A stretch of DNA of 64,000 nucleotides from Microcystis panniformis FACHB-1757. Lineage in GTDB: Bacteria; Cyanobacteriota; Cyanobacteriia; Cyanobacteriales; Microcystaceae. A model generated the notes under the pieces. The model was not told the origin of the DNA, did not search any database, and saw only the letters and a program-made list of their open reading frames with translations. Numbering within the stretch: position 1 is the stretch's first letter; the number at the start of each line of letters is the position of its first letter. The stretch is taken from contig NZ_CP011339.1 of NCBI RefSeq assembly GCF_001264245.1, forward strand, positions 3,658,001-3,722,000, in the 5' to 3' direction. The position numbers and the translations under genes are program-made. Of the stretch, positions 1-8,102 are shown piece by piece.

Positions 1-1221
1 GATCCTGTCCCCGGAGTGGTGCATCTGAACTTACCATTTCGGGATCCCCTCGCACCAACTCCCGATCTAGAAATTAACAATTTAGAGGCTAATTTTGACC
101 AAGAGGCTTTTTTTAGCCATATATCTCGGCAAAATATGCCAATTAACCACTCAATTCTCGAAATTCCTTCTTTACCCCCCCAAGGAATTATCATCGCGGG
201 ATTAGCTTCCCCGCAAAACCCTGAAAGTTACTGTCAGGCGATCGCTGATTTAGCCCGATCGCAACAATATCCCGTCTTAGCGGAAGCTTTATCTCCTCTG
301 CGAAACTATGCAGGGTTAAATCCCCATCTGATCACCACCTATGATTTATTATTGCGGAATCCTGCCATTAAAACCCAATTAACCCCCGATGTTGTCCTGC
401 AAATTGGCGAATTACCCACCAGCAAAGAATTACGGACGTGGTTAGAAGAAATCGACTGTCCGCGCTGGATTATCGATCCCCATCCCGATAATTACGATCC
501 TCTACAGGGAAAAACCGGACATCTCAGGGTAAATATCGAGCAATTAGGGGATTTATTCCCAGATAAAACCGATAATAACCAAGAATATCGGCAATTATGG
601 CAAAAATTCGACCAGCAAGCTCGATTAACCATCGATCGCCTTTTGGCAGCAGAAACTAAACTGATTGAAGGTAAAATCCCCTGGCTGCTCTCCCAATACC
701 TCCCCCCCCGCACCCCGATCTTTATCTCTAATAGTATGCCTGTTCGCTATGCCGAGTTTTTTAACCCGCCTAGCGATCGCCAAATTCGTCCCTATTTTAA
801 TCGCGGGGCCAATGGCATCGACGGCAACCTCTCCACTGCTATAGGAATAGCTTATAAAAATGTCCCTAGTCTGCTATTAACGGGAGATTTAGCCCTATTA
901 CACGACACAAATGGTTTTTTAATCAAAAAATATTTTGTTGGCTCCTTGACCATAATTTTAATCAATAACAAGGGGGGAGGTATTTTCCAGATGTTGCCGA
1001 TCGCCAAATTTGACCCTCCCTTTGAAGAATTTTTTGCCACTCCCCAAAATATCGACTTTTGCCAACTCTGTCACACCTACGGTATCGATTACCATTTAAT
1101 CAGTGATTGGACTGATTTTCAGGAAAAAATCGCAGTTTTACCAGAATCAGGTCTAAGATTACTAGAAATATCCTGCGATCGAGCTTTTAATACTCAATGG
1201 TTCCTCAGTAATTATGTGTAG
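1..1221 (+). CDS. menD: MenD, 2-succinyl-5-enolpyruvyl-6-hydroxy-3-cyclohexene-1-carboxylate synthase (3' part)
   Basis: The window opens inside this gene; the frame is open from base 1, so the N-terminal part lies outside. MenD is a thiamine-diphosphate enzyme that joins isochorismate and 2-oxoglutarate in menaquinone/phylloquinone synthesis; in cyanobacteria the quinone serves photosystem I. The visible piece starts in the HLNLPFRDPL segment typical of the end of the first MenD domain. It carries the ThDP-binding stretch TGDLALLHDTNGF followed by LINNKGGGIFQMLPI, both near the C-terminus as expected. The C-terminus looks complete. No close downstream partner: the next gene is 122 bp away across a low-complexity GTGGGGTGTGGGG tract and short GCCTATT repeats. 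Confidence 0.95.
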   Translation, partial: DPVPGVVHLNLPFRDPLAPTPDLEINNLEANFDQEAFFSHISRQNMPINHSILEIPSLPPQGIIIAGLASPQNPESYCQAIADLARSQQYPVLAEALSPLRNYAGLNPHLITTYDLLLRNPAIKTQLTPDVVLQIGELPTSKELRTWLEEIDCPRWIIDPHPDNYDPLQGKTGHLRVNIEQLGDLFPDKTDNNQEYRQLWQKFDQQARLTIDRLLAAETKLIEGKIPWLLSQYLPPRTPIFISNSMPVRYAEFFNPPSDRQIRPYFNRGANGIDGNLSTAIGIAYKNVPSLLLTGDLALLHDTNGFLIKKYFVGSLTIILINNKGGGIFQMLPIAKFDPPFEEFFATPQNIDFCQLCHTYGIDYHLISDWTDFQEKIAVLPESGLRLLEISCDRAFNTQWFLSNYV

Positions 1222-1342
1222 GTTGTGGGGTGTGGGGTGTAGGGAGTGGGGTGTAGGGAAGTGGGGTGTGGGGAAGTGGGGAGAATAAAGCTGCCTATTG
1301 CCTATTGCAAGAGTGCCTATTGCCTATCCTGATAGGTAGCCT

Positions 1343-2650
1343 ATGCTCAACGGATTTAGTATTAATTCCCTTTTTCGAGAAAGTGAATACAATGGGTGGA
1401 AAGCGCGTAAAAAAGGCCCGATGAATCGACAAAGACGGCAAAAATCCAGACAAATTTCTCTCCCTAGATATTCTATCTTTCCCCCGGAACAATGGCGATG
1501 GGGAGTGACTTCTTTGGTGATTAGTTTGGTCTTGTCCCTACTGATTTTAAAACTGAATAGCTCTAGTCTCTCCACTGCAACCATAGATATTTTTAATCCC
1601 TCCACTGTGGGGGAGAATTTAGCCGGTAAGAGTCTAGATGAGTTAGAAAAGCAGAAAATCGCCGAATTTTTGCAAATTGCCCCGCCAGAAACCGAATTAA
1701 CCCTCGAACGCTCTCCCTTGTTTATTCTCCACGATACAGCTTGGAGTATGACTGCGGGTAACATCGAAGAACAGAAAAAATATGCTCGCGGTCCGATGAA
1801 ATTGGGTCCGAATGTTTACATCCCCCGCAAACCGAATTCCAGGGATAGAGATATTTTAGACTCGATCGCCCGGCCTTTTTTTGAACGTCACCGTCCCACG
1901 GCCACTTTTTATGAACAAGCAGCCGAAATGCTGCCCGCAGACACCAGAGATCAATTAGTGCGTCAACTGTGGCAACTTACCCCAGAAACCATCCGCGTCA
2001 AGGGTTTTGCTCTTGCTTTAGAGGGTGTTCCCTTGAGTACGCGATCGGCCCCTGAGTTAGAAAAAAGGGCGAGAATTTGGTTAAATACGCCTTCAGAAGC
2101 CGTCTTTAAGCGTTTAGTCAAGCAATATCCCATAAATTACTTTGATGGGGCAAAAACTACCGCATTATGGGCAACAGAAGCGATTTGTCAGCAGCTATCC
2201 CACCCTAATTGCGATCGCTTGCGACCAATTTTTGCCGAAAGAAATCGTCGGGTTATCTCCAGCGTTAACATTGAACTGGTACAAGCGCCGGGATCCCACT
2301 GTTTGACCAAAGGACGCTTGCAACCCCTCCCCGGTTACAGCGATTTTCAATACCAACAAACGGCGAAATATTATCTCCTCGCAGCCTTACAAACGGGACA
2401 ATTACCGCAAATTGTCAGCCATTTTGCCGTAGATAGTTTTCTGATTAATCAAGGAAAATATCCCCATTGTGACCCCCGGGGTTTTGATCTACAACGTCTC
2501 TACAATCTCATCAGTCAAGCTTTGGATTATGACCCCGGCACTGTTTATGGCATCGTTCCCCGTTACGGCACAAATATTCTAGCCGGTGATAATATTTGGT
2601 GGCATAATCGAGTTTTTGACCAAGCAAATTTACCCACAACTTTAAATTAG
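1343..2650 (+). CDS. conserved hypothetical protein with N-terminal membrane anchor
   Basis: A 435-residue reading frame from the first ATG. A second in-frame ATG at 1421 (MNRQRRQKS) is preceded by AAGG and is probably the better start, giving 409 residues. A basic N-terminal tail is followed by one hydrophobic segment (about residues 52-70 from the first ATG). The large remainder is predicted to lie outside the cytoplasm. The segment SPLFILHDTAWSM loosely recalls the start of the amidase_2 fold, but I do not see a full set of zinc ligands, so no enzyme function is claimed. Conserved cysteines occur in the C-terminal half (CQQLSHPNCDRL, GSHCLTKG, PHCDPRG). Function unknown. Confidence 0.75.
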   Translation: MLNGFSINSLFRESEYNGWKARKKGPMNRQRRQKSRQISLPRYSIFPPEQWRWGVTSLVISLVLSLLILKLNSSSLSTATIDIFNPSTVGENLAGKSLDELEKQKIAEFLQIAPPETELTLERSPLFILHDTAWSMTAGNIEEQKKYARGPMKLGPNVYIPRKPNSRDRDILDSIARPFFERHRPTATFYEQAAEMLPADTRDQLVRQLWQLTPETIRVKGFALALEGVPLSTRSAPELEKRARIWLNTPSEAVFKRLVKQYPINYFDGAKTTALWATEAICQQLSHPNCDRLRPIFAERNRRVISSVNIELVQAPGSHCLTKGRLQPLPGYSDFQYQQTAKYYLLAALQTGQLPQIVSHFAVDSFLINQGKYPHCDPRGFDLQRLYNLISQALDYDPGTVYGIVPRYGTNILAGDNIWWHNRVFDQANLPTTLN

Positions 2651-2656
2651 ACCTGA

Positions 2657-3076
2657 TCATTTAGAAATGTCCACTTCTCCCAAAGCTTCTAGATAAGTAA
2701 TCGCCGCTTCTAAAGGAGAATCGTAGCTATATGAAAACTCCTCAAACCAGCGTCCTTCCTCCGATTTGGCATCTAATTTATCTAACCATTGCTTTGCCTT
2801 TCTAGTTAAAGCTTCTCGCTTACGCTGCTTTTTTAATGCCGCCGCTTTTTCTTTTTCCGCTGCCTCCTGTTGTTGCCTTGCTTGGTTTTCTAAGGCTAAA
2901 GCTTTTAAAAGCGCATCGGTAGCAGAATCGCTGGCATAATTAACCTTAAATTCGGCCGGGGAACGATCTTTTTCTTGGCGAGAAGAAGGGGACGGCATCG
3001 GTTTTTCCTGATCCCGTTTCTGGTATTCTGCCTTCATTTGTGCCAGTAAATCTTCTATTTCTCCCATAATGATCAA
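2657..3076 (-). CDS. Slr1339-family protein (salt stress-associated, cyanobacterial)
   Basis: 139 residues, or 136 from the inner ATG at 3067 (MGEIEDLLAQMKAEYQ). The N-terminal EIEDLLAQMKAEY stretch, a highly charged Ala/Lys/Glu-rich central coil (about 60-105) and the C-terminal WLDKLDAKSEEGRWFEEF and YDSPLEAAITYLEAL segments match my memory of the cyanobacterial family annotated as salt stress protein, Slr1339 type. No membrane segment and no catalytic motif. It is convergent with the upstream gene, 6 bp between stops. Its biochemical role is not established. Confidence 0.6.
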   Translation of the reverse strand: MIIMGEIEDLLAQMKAEYQKRDQEKPMPSPSSRQEKDRSPAEFKVNYASDSATDALLKALALENQARQQQEAAEKEKAAALKKQRKREALTRKAKQWLDKLDAKSEEGRWFEEFSYSYDSPLEAAITYLEALGEVDISK

Positions 3077-3134
3077 GTTAGAAAGTAAAAAGTTAAAAAG
3101 ATAATTGCTCTGATTGCCTCTGCCTTAATAACTA

Positions 3135-3225
3135 AGTAACTGGTTATAATTAAATTGAAGATGGATCCCCCCTTAATCCCCCCTTGATAAGGGGGGTGTC
3201 TGACAGTTTTTAACACCTAACTACT
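3135..3225. mobile_element. TA-flanked miniature element (AAGTAG family), degenerate
   Basis: Begins after TA at 3133 with AGTAACTGGTTATAATTAAATT, contains an inverted CCCCCCTTATCAAGGGGG-type core, and ends in TTTTAACACCTAACTACT. The same outer sequences bound better-preserved copies at 30776, 41139 and 54828. The right-hand TA is lost here (CTACTGA), so this copy is decayed. Confidence 0.55.
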
Positions 3226-3240
3226 GAATAACGGGTTTCC

Positions 3241-3498
3241 TTATTTTTCCAAACGGACCACATACCATTGTAGATAACCCTCCTCACCCAGGTCTAACTC
3301 GCAGTAATTATCGCGCAGATAGAGAGATTTTTCCTCAAAACTAGAGAATTTCGCCAATTGTCGGGGACAAATCTCTGGTTTTGCGGTGATTAAATCTTTT
3401 AACTTATCCCGCAACTGGTCGGGAGTCTGGAATTGTTCAGGTTGATCGGCCTCAAGGACAAGAAAATAGTCCCCTTGATACATAATAGAATCGGGCAT
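3241..3498 (-). CDS. crr7: chlororespiratory reduction protein 7 (CRR7), NDH-1 complex assembly factor
   Basis: 85 residues. The N-terminus MPDSIMYQGDYFLVLE, the centre with LRDKLKDLI and PRQLAKFSSFEEKSLYLRD, and the C-terminus CELDLGEEGYLQWYVVRLEK match the short CRR7 family conserved from cyanobacteria to chloroplasts. In plants CRR7 is needed to build the NDH complex that carries cyclic electron flow; the same role is inferred here. Full length for the family. It is transcribed away from selO; the 82 bp between the two starts must hold both promoters. Confidence 0.85.
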   Translation of the reverse strand: MPDSIMYQGDYFLVLEADQPEQFQTPDQLRDKLKDLITAKPEICPRQLAKFSSFEEKSLYLRDNYCELDLGEEGYLQWYVVRLEK

Positions 3499-3580
3499 CG
3501 CTGTTTGATAGTCTCAGTAGGAAAATTTTTTGGCTATCTTTATCACTTTATCGCCTCAACGCTCGATCGACACCACCACT

Positions 3581-5005
3581 ATGACAGACCATCTCACCAA
3601 TCCCTTTCTCAGTCTCCCTTACGAAAGCGCCATGCAGGACTTGGGGGACCAATACTATGATCAAGTTGCAGCCGCGGATTTTCCCAGTCATATCCTTCGT
3701 TTTCGCAATGATGCTTTATTACCTTTGGTGGGAATTCAGCCAGAATTAACCTTAGATGAGCATTTTATCGAGGCTTTTGGTAAATTTCAATCCCTGACCC
3801 CCTTTTTGGCCCTGCGTTACCACGGTTATCAATTTGGCGAGTATAATCCTTTCTTGGGAGATGGTCGCGGTTTTCTCTACGGTCAAGTTAGGGGTATTGA
3901 TGGCAAATTATACGATTTTGGTACGAAAGGATCGGGACGGACTCCCTATTCCCGTCATGCGGACGGTAGGTTAACTCTCAAGGGTGGAGTCAGAGAAGTC
4001 TTAGCTGGGGAAGCTTTACGCGGTTTAGGGGTGAATACCTCTCGCTGTCTCAGTTTGGTGGAAACGGGGGAATCCCTCTGGCGCGGTGATGAACCTTCCC
4101 CGACGCGATCTTCGGTGATGATTCGAGTTAGTAATTCTCATATTCGTTTCGGGACTTTTGAGCGTTTATTTCATATTAAACGTAGCGATTTAATTAAAAG
4201 ACTCCTCGATCATGTGATTATTTATTATTATCCTGAAATCAATCCCCAAGATAGCGATCGCTATTTAAAATTTTACGCCGCTTTAATCGAAAGAACCGCT
4301 AAATTAGCGGCCCAATGGATGGCCGCAGGTTTTTGTCATGGGGTTCTCAATACCGATAATATGTCAATTACCGGGGAAAGTTTCGATTATGGTCCCTACG
4401 CTTTTATTCCTTCCTATAACCCCCAATTTACGGCGGCCTATTTCGACTACGGTGGCCGTTATAGTTATGGCAATCAGCCTTTTATCTGTCGCTTAAATCT
4501 AGAGTTACTGCAATCTCCCCTGGCCATGGTCGTCTCCTTGTTAGAGTTAGATCTGGCTTTGGCTAACTATGACCAGCATTACAATTTTTATTATCAAAAA
4601 ATGATGCTCAAAAAGTTAGGTTTTGAGGATATTTTTACTCCCGAATCTGCTTTACTGGTCAGCAAAACCCTGGAAGTTCTCCAAGAAACTGGCCTCGGTT
4701 ATCACGACTTTTTCTATCAATTAAGTGAACAATTTAATTACGGTTGGCGAGAAAATAGTTCTCTAATTCTTGAAAATATGGATTTACCGAAAGCTGATTG
4801 GCAACGTTGGCGAGAATTATATAGTTTGGTCTTAAATCAATTACCCTCAGATTCTTTGGTTCAAATTGGGAACACCTTAACGCATTATAATCCTAAAACT
4901 GCTTTACTTAGACCGCTAATCGAATCGGTTTGGGAGGCAATTACCTATAAAGATGATTGGCAACCTTTCCAAGAATTAGTGATAAAATTACAAAATAAAC
5001 AGTAA
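3581..5005 (+). CDS. selO: SelO/YdiU family protein adenylyltransferase (pseudokinase)
   Basis: 474 residues from ATG 3581 (MTDHLTNPFLSLPYE), the usual SelO length; an upstream start at 3530 would add an unlikely leader. SelO has an inverted kinase-like fold and transfers AMP from ATP to Ser/Thr/Tyr of proteins, linked to redox stress. Visible family marks are LRYHGYQFGEYNP, DFGTKGSGRTPYSR, GGVREVLAGEALRGLG, RVSNSHIRFGTFE and the catalytic-loop-like CHGVLNTDNMSI followed by FDYGPYAF. No metal-binding oddity is visible. The nearest gene on the same strand is 560 bp downstream, so it is probably transcribed alone. Confidence 0.93.
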   Translation: MTDHLTNPFLSLPYESAMQDLGDQYYDQVAAADFPSHILRFRNDALLPLVGIQPELTLDEHFIEAFGKFQSLTPFLALRYHGYQFGEYNPFLGDGRGFLYGQVRGIDGKLYDFGTKGSGRTPYSRHADGRLTLKGGVREVLAGEALRGLGVNTSRCLSLVETGESLWRGDEPSPTRSSVMIRVSNSHIRFGTFERLFHIKRSDLIKRLLDHVIIYYYPEINPQDSDRYLKFYAALIERTAKLAAQWMAAGFCHGVLNTDNMSITGESFDYGPYAFIPSYNPQFTAAYFDYGGRYSYGNQPFICRLNLELLQSPLAMVVSLLELDLALANYDQHYNFYYQKMMLKKLGFEDIFTPESALLVSKTLEVLQETGLGYHDFFYQLSEQFNYGWRENSSLILENMDLPKADWQRWRELYSLVLNQLPSDSLVQIGNTLTHYNPKTALLRPLIESVWEAITYKDDWQPFQELVIKLQNKQ

Positions 5006-5015
5006 TTAAGTAATA

Positions 5016-5095
5016 AGTAGTGGTGCAAAATTAATTTCTTGGTTAGGAGAGGCAACAGGTGATTAAATATGTGTAATTAATTATCTCTAGCTACT
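5016..5095. mobile_element. TA-flanked miniature element (AGTAGTSGTGCAAAA family)
   Basis: 80 bp bounded by TA at 5014-5015 and 5096-5097. It starts AGTAGTGGTGCAAAATTAATTT and ends ATGTGTAATTAATTATCTCTAGCTACT. The same ends bound 17327-17428 and 43467-43638. No coding capacity. TA target and TA-ended termini point to an IS630/Tc1-mariner-type transposase acting in trans. Confidence 0.65.
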
Positions 5096-5181
5096 TATTC
5101 AGGTCATTTCCTGAAATGCGTTGGACAAAAATTGACCAGACTTGGCGATCAATGTTTCCGCTCCAACTATTAAAAGTGTCA

Positions 5182-5288
5182 AAATAATAGTGAAGTTTTG
5201 TGACAAAGTGCAGTCAGATCTAAGAATCTTTGCTAGAACTCTAGAAAGCTTCTGTGATAAGTCTCTTGAAAAGAGATTGTTTGCAGTA
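5182..5288. repeat. 107-bp direct repeat, left copy, flanking the BrnT/BrnA locus
   Basis: Nearly identical to 6189-6295 (a few mismatches). It contains TCTAGAAAGCTTCTGTGAT and a small TCTCTT..AAGAGA hairpin. The two copies bracket the toxin-antitoxin genes. The rest of 5096-5566 has no gene I can support; it holds two copies of ATACAGAAAGTTGACC-like sequence (about 5350 and 5403) and the probable brnT promoter. Confidence 0.8.
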
Positions 5289-5566
5289 AGCTCTTCTGGC
5301 TAACACGCTTTTGGGTGTGATATGGGGAAAGTTTCTTGCAATTGCGCCTAAATCGAGTGATATACAGAAAGTTGACCCATATCGTTACTCTGGAGAGTGT
5401 TATGCAGAAAGTTGACCTGTAATATGTAGTTATGCGGCAAGTCCTCGGTTAGGACAGTGGCTTGAAGTTGCTTGCGGGGCATTCATTCACGATAAAAATT
5501 GCTTGGCATGGATAGCTGTAACGACAATTTATAACTACAATTGGTTATTGTAGCTGTCGTTCGGTT

Positions 5567-5842
5567 ATGGAATATGAATGGGATGAAGCAAAACGTCTTG
5601 CTAATCTTCGTAAGCACGGAATAGATTTTACCGATGTTCCAGCCGTGTTTGATGGGGATATTGTAACGGTTGAGGACGATCGTTACGGTTATGGAGAGCA
5701 GCGTTTTGTCACATTCGGTTTGTTGCAAGGGCGAGTGATTGCCGTTGTCCATACAGAACGTGAGGATTGCACCCGTATTATTTCTGCAAGAAAAGCGACG
5801 AAATATGAACAACGAACCTACTTCGAGCAACTCTCAAACTGA
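5567..5842 (+). CDS. brnT: BrnT family type II toxin
   Basis: 91 residues, family-typical length. The family signature is clear: MEYEWDEAKRLANLRKHGIDF at the N-terminus, then AVFDGDIVTVEDDRY, RFVTFGLLQGRVIAVVHTER and RIISARKATKYEQRTY. BrnT is a RelE-fold ribonuclease that blocks translation until bound by BrnA. The antitoxin gene starts inside its 3' end with a 38-bp overlap in another frame, so the two are translationally coupled and probably autoregulated by the BrnT/BrnA complex. Catalytic-type residues (W, K, H, R in the segments above) appear intact, so the toxin is likely functional. Confidence 0.92.
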   Translation: MEYEWDEAKRLANLRKHGIDFTDVPAVFDGDIVTVEDDRYGYGEQRFVTFGLLQGRVIAVVHTEREDCTRIISARKATKYEQRTYFEQLSN

Positions 5843-6080
5843 TTGGCAACGATTGGATGCGATGAGCGATGAAGATATTGATTTATCAGATTGTCCAGAG
5901 ATTACGCCAGAAATGTTTGCTAAGGCGGTAGTGCGGCGGGGTTTACCTGCTACAAAAGCCAAGGCTCAAGTTACACTCCCCATTGATAGCGATGTATTAG
6001 AGTGGTTTAAGTCTCAAGGGCGTGGCTATCAAACACAGATCAATCAATTGCTACGAGCGTATATGGAGGCACATCAATAA
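5805..6080 (+). CDS. brnA: BrnA family antitoxin
   Basis: 91 residues from ATG 5805 (MNNEPTSSNSQTDW). A longer frame from 5739 would run deep inside brnT and is unlikely. Family marks: DWQRLDAMSDEDIDLSDCPEIT, then AKAQVTLPIDSDVLEWFKSQG and YQTQINQLLRAYMEAH, the ribbon-helix-helix DNA-binding part. It neutralises BrnT and represses the operon. The 38-bp overlap with brnT fixes the pairing. Confidence 0.92.
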   Translation: MNNEPTSSNSQTDWQRLDAMSDEDIDLSDCPEITPEMFAKAVVRRGLPATKAKAQVTLPIDSDVLEWFKSQGRGYQTQINQLLRAYMEAHQ

Positions 6081-6188
6081 CAGGCAGATTCATATTTTTG
6101 TATTTGAAAACAAGGATTGCAGCGGCATAACAAGGGATTTACCATACCTTATTAGACTGAAAACCGCTATAACAAATCACCGCACCCG

Positions 6189-6295
6189 AAATAATAGTGA
6201 AATTTTGTGACAAAGTGCAGTCAGATCTAAGAATCTTTGCTAGAAGTCTAGAAAGCTTCTGTGATCAGTCTCCTTAAAAGAGATTGTTGGCAGTA
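6189..6295. repeat. 107-bp direct repeat, right copy, flanking the BrnT/BrnA locus
   Basis: Second copy of 5182-5288, same orientation, aligning over the whole 107 bp with only scattered substitutions. It lies 108 bp after the brnA stop. The arrangement repeat-brnT-brnA-repeat would allow loss or gain of the pair by recombination between repeats. Confidence 0.8.
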
Positions 6296-6362
6296 CCCTA
6301 GTAGATATCCGAACAAACGGTTAAGGGTTTTAATCATCAAGGTCGGGGATTATGAAAATCTA

Positions 6363-6581
6363 TCAAATTTTATTCCAATCCCGACTTCTAATTCTTCCAG
6401 TTTGGTAATAAGTTGAAACTAGCTCAATATAATCTTTAAAATCATCATTTTCAACCACAATACGATTCACTGATTGCCAGTCAATTTCTGCCCTAGATTT
6501 TGCTGGTAAAAATATCTCACTTTCAGAAGGGTTTTCCGTATCTAGAATAATGACTCCAATTCCATGAAGTGCAGACAACAT
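6363..6581 (-). pseudogene. HrgA/COG2958-like C-terminal fragment
   Basis: 72 residues (LHGIGVIILDTENPSESEIF, PAKSRAEIDWQSVNRI, VVENDDFKDYIELVSTYYQTGRI). This resembles the C-terminus of HrgA/COG2958-type proteins, which carry an N-terminal winged helix and often sit next to restriction-modification genes. The N-terminal part is absent: upstream sequence runs directly into the repeat at 6603. I read it as a truncated relic. The family assignment is from memory of the LD(V/T)ENP..SEI and EIDW patterns. Confidence 0.5.
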
Positions 6582-6602
6582 ACGCAGTGCGATCGCCGAT
6601 CT

Positions 6603-6673
6603 TGTAGGGTGCGTTCCCTAATGCAACTTCTACCGCTCCACCGATCGATTTTTGGGGAACGCACCATGCCCAT
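6603..6673. repeat. hairpin repeat GTAGGGTGCGTTCCC...GGGGAACGCACC, copy 1
   Basis: About 70 bp with inverted ends GGGTGCGTTCCC and GGGGAACGCACC around a spacer with CCGATCGATTTTT. A second copy lies at 7628-7695, and a longer relative with GTAGGGTGCGTTA ends at 12799-12908. Probably a REP or small non-autonomous element. Confidence 0.65.
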
Positions 6674-6793
6674 GGATTGAAACTGTGAGTTTAGGTGCGA
6701 TGCCGCTCTGGTCGGACCAGTTGAGGAATGTTAGCGAAGATTCCCAATGTTTGGTTAAAATAGAGGGGCAAAAGTCGCCACAGGGTCGCTTCA

Positions 6794-7069
6794 ATGACAG
6801 TTCGACAACCCCGCTACAGTAAAGAAGAATTTGCTCGACGTGGTAATGAGATTTATCAATCTCAGGTACGTCCCCAAGTCGAGGAGGGTAATCAGGGGAA
6901 AATTGTGGCAATTGACATTGAAACAGGGGCTTTTGAAGTAGCGGATGATTTGGTAAGCGCAGCGAAGCAACTTTCTGCACGAGTGCCTGATACTCAGACA
7001 TGGTTTGTTCGCATTGGGCATTCAGCCGTCGATCACTTTGGTGCACGGAGCCTGAGAACAAAGCCATGA
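6794..7069 (+). CDS. small protein of a two-gene module with a retropepsin-like protease (copy A)
   Basis: 91 residues. The core GKIVAIDIETGAFEVADD, then AAKQLSARVPDTQTWFVRIG aligns by eye with the 105-residue protein at 56701-57018 (GWYIAIEPDSGDYFIDPD, then ARAKYPDKIHHIFGINETG). Both precede a DTGF-type protease gene with the same 4-bp ATGA overlap. The fold resembles short DUF5678-like proteins, which is an inference. No membrane segment or catalytic motif. A role as partner, substrate or inhibitor of the protease is possible but untested. Confidence 0.75.
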   Translation: MTVRQPRYSKEEFARRGNEIYQSQVRPQVEEGNQGKIVAIDIETGAFEVADDLVSAAKQLSARVPDTQTWFVRIGHSAVDHFGARSLRTKP

Positions 7070-7434
7070 TGCAAGGTCGTGTAAATCAAGGCTGTGAGGC
7101 GACGTTAGCGATCGCAGTCAGAAACAATGAAACAACGCAGATAGTAGATGCTGTAATTGATACAGGATTTTCGGGTTTTCTCACCTTGCCGTCTGACATA
7201 ATTGCTAGGTTAGGGTTTATTTGGGAGGGTCGAGATCTTGCGACGTTAGGCGATGGGACTTTCTGCACGTTTGAAGTTTACATCGGGCTTGTGATCTGGG
7301 ACGGGCAATATCGTGAGATTTACATCAACGAATCAGAGACGGTTCCGTTGATTGGGATGCAGCTATTACGAGGATACGATTTGCGAATTCAGGCAATTGA
7401 GGGTGGTTTAGTTACGATCGAAGCGTTGAAGTAG
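7066..7434 (+). CDS. clan AA (retropepsin-like) aspartic protease family protein (copy A)
   Basis: 122 residues. ATG 7066 overlaps the previous stop (ATGA); a second ATG at 7069 is also possible. The motif VDAVIDTGFSGFLTLP has the D-T-G of single-domain aspartic proteases, and VPLIGMQLLRGYDLRI is the second conserved part. Length fits a one-lobe enzyme that would work as a dimer. Homologous to 56342-56704, which has LDTGF and LLGSQWL at matching places. Soluble; no signal peptide. The proteolytic role is inferred from the motif only. Confidence 0.8.
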   Translation: MMQGRVNQGCEATLAIAVRNNETTQIVDAVIDTGFSGFLTLPSDIIARLGFIWEGRDLATLGDGTFCTFEVYIGLVIWDGQYREIYINESETVPLIGMQLLRGYDLRIQAIEGGLVTIEALK

Positions 7435-7627
7435 AGTGCGATGCTGAAGGCACTGGGTAACAGTACGCCATCGCTGTAGCAACGTGAAAGCTAGAATATA
7501 TTAAGCCCTATACGTTAGATGTTGTCTATGATACGGTGATTTGGTTCTGGGTTGGTTCCCATGCAGAGTACGATATGCTGCTGGAGCAATTGTAGTGCGA
7601 TGCCGAAGGCACTGCGTAGTGCGATCT

Positions 7628-7695
7628 TGTAGGGTGCGTCCCCTAATCTGGCTCCCACTGCTCCACCGATCGATTTTTGGGAACGCACCATGCCC
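7628..7695. repeat. hairpin repeat GTAGGGTGCGT...GGGAACGCACC, copy 2
   Basis: Second copy of the 6603-6673 hairpin repeat, sharing CTCCACCGATCGATTTTT and the inverted ends. The two copies bracket the small-protein/protease module. The surrounding 7435-7840 stretch has no supportable gene; it contains GTGCGATGCCGAAGGCACTG duplications and C-rich low-complexity sequence. Confidence 0.65.
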
Positions 7696-7846
7696 ACTCA
7701 AAATCGGTAAAACCCTACACCCTACACCCCACACCCTGCCCCCACGAAAAACTTTTTGCCGCAAACCCTAATCAATTAACGCTCATTCTTAATTCTCCTG
7801 GCTACTGGCTCCTTACTCCTCACCTAAAGGAAGATTTTTGATTTTT

Positions 7847-8040
7847 GCAAGAGGTCTCTTGTTTGAGTATGGGACTGACTTCTTTGCTTCAGGATCAAAT
7901 CCCGTCAGTACCGCTCGCTCAATCCTTGACGGGGTGAGCTTTTCCAACTCTTTGACCCCATCTTGCTCCCAAAAATGAGCGAAGGATGAGTCCCATTAGA
8001 GGAAACTTTGCCCTTACCAGTGCGTCTTTAGCCTCTAAGC
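7847..8040 (+). ncRNA. candidate structured RNA or leader upstream of glmS
   Basis: Several nested complementary segments can be read: ATGGGACT (7868-7875) with AGTCCCAT (7989-7996), CCCGTCA with TGACGGG (about 7904-7938), and TTAGAGG with CCTCTAA (about 7997-8038). Together they would make a long branched rod about 190 nt long. The strand is not decided; plus is chosen because glmS lies 60 bp downstream. It does not match any riboswitch I can name, and it has no glmS ribozyme core. It could be an independent small RNA such as a 6S-type rod. Confidence 0.35.
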
Positions 8041-8102
8041 AAACAAGTGTCACGCTTGCGATAGAATAGATCGGACTTAGCCTAAATGGGGTCAGGGAAA
8101 GA

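Noticed and set aside
7810..7825. ACTCCTCAC motif as in the cyanobacterial small RNA Yfr1
   Set aside because: No flanking hairpins at the required distances and the conserved ACAC extension is missing; likely chance in a CTCCTNACTCC-rich stretch.
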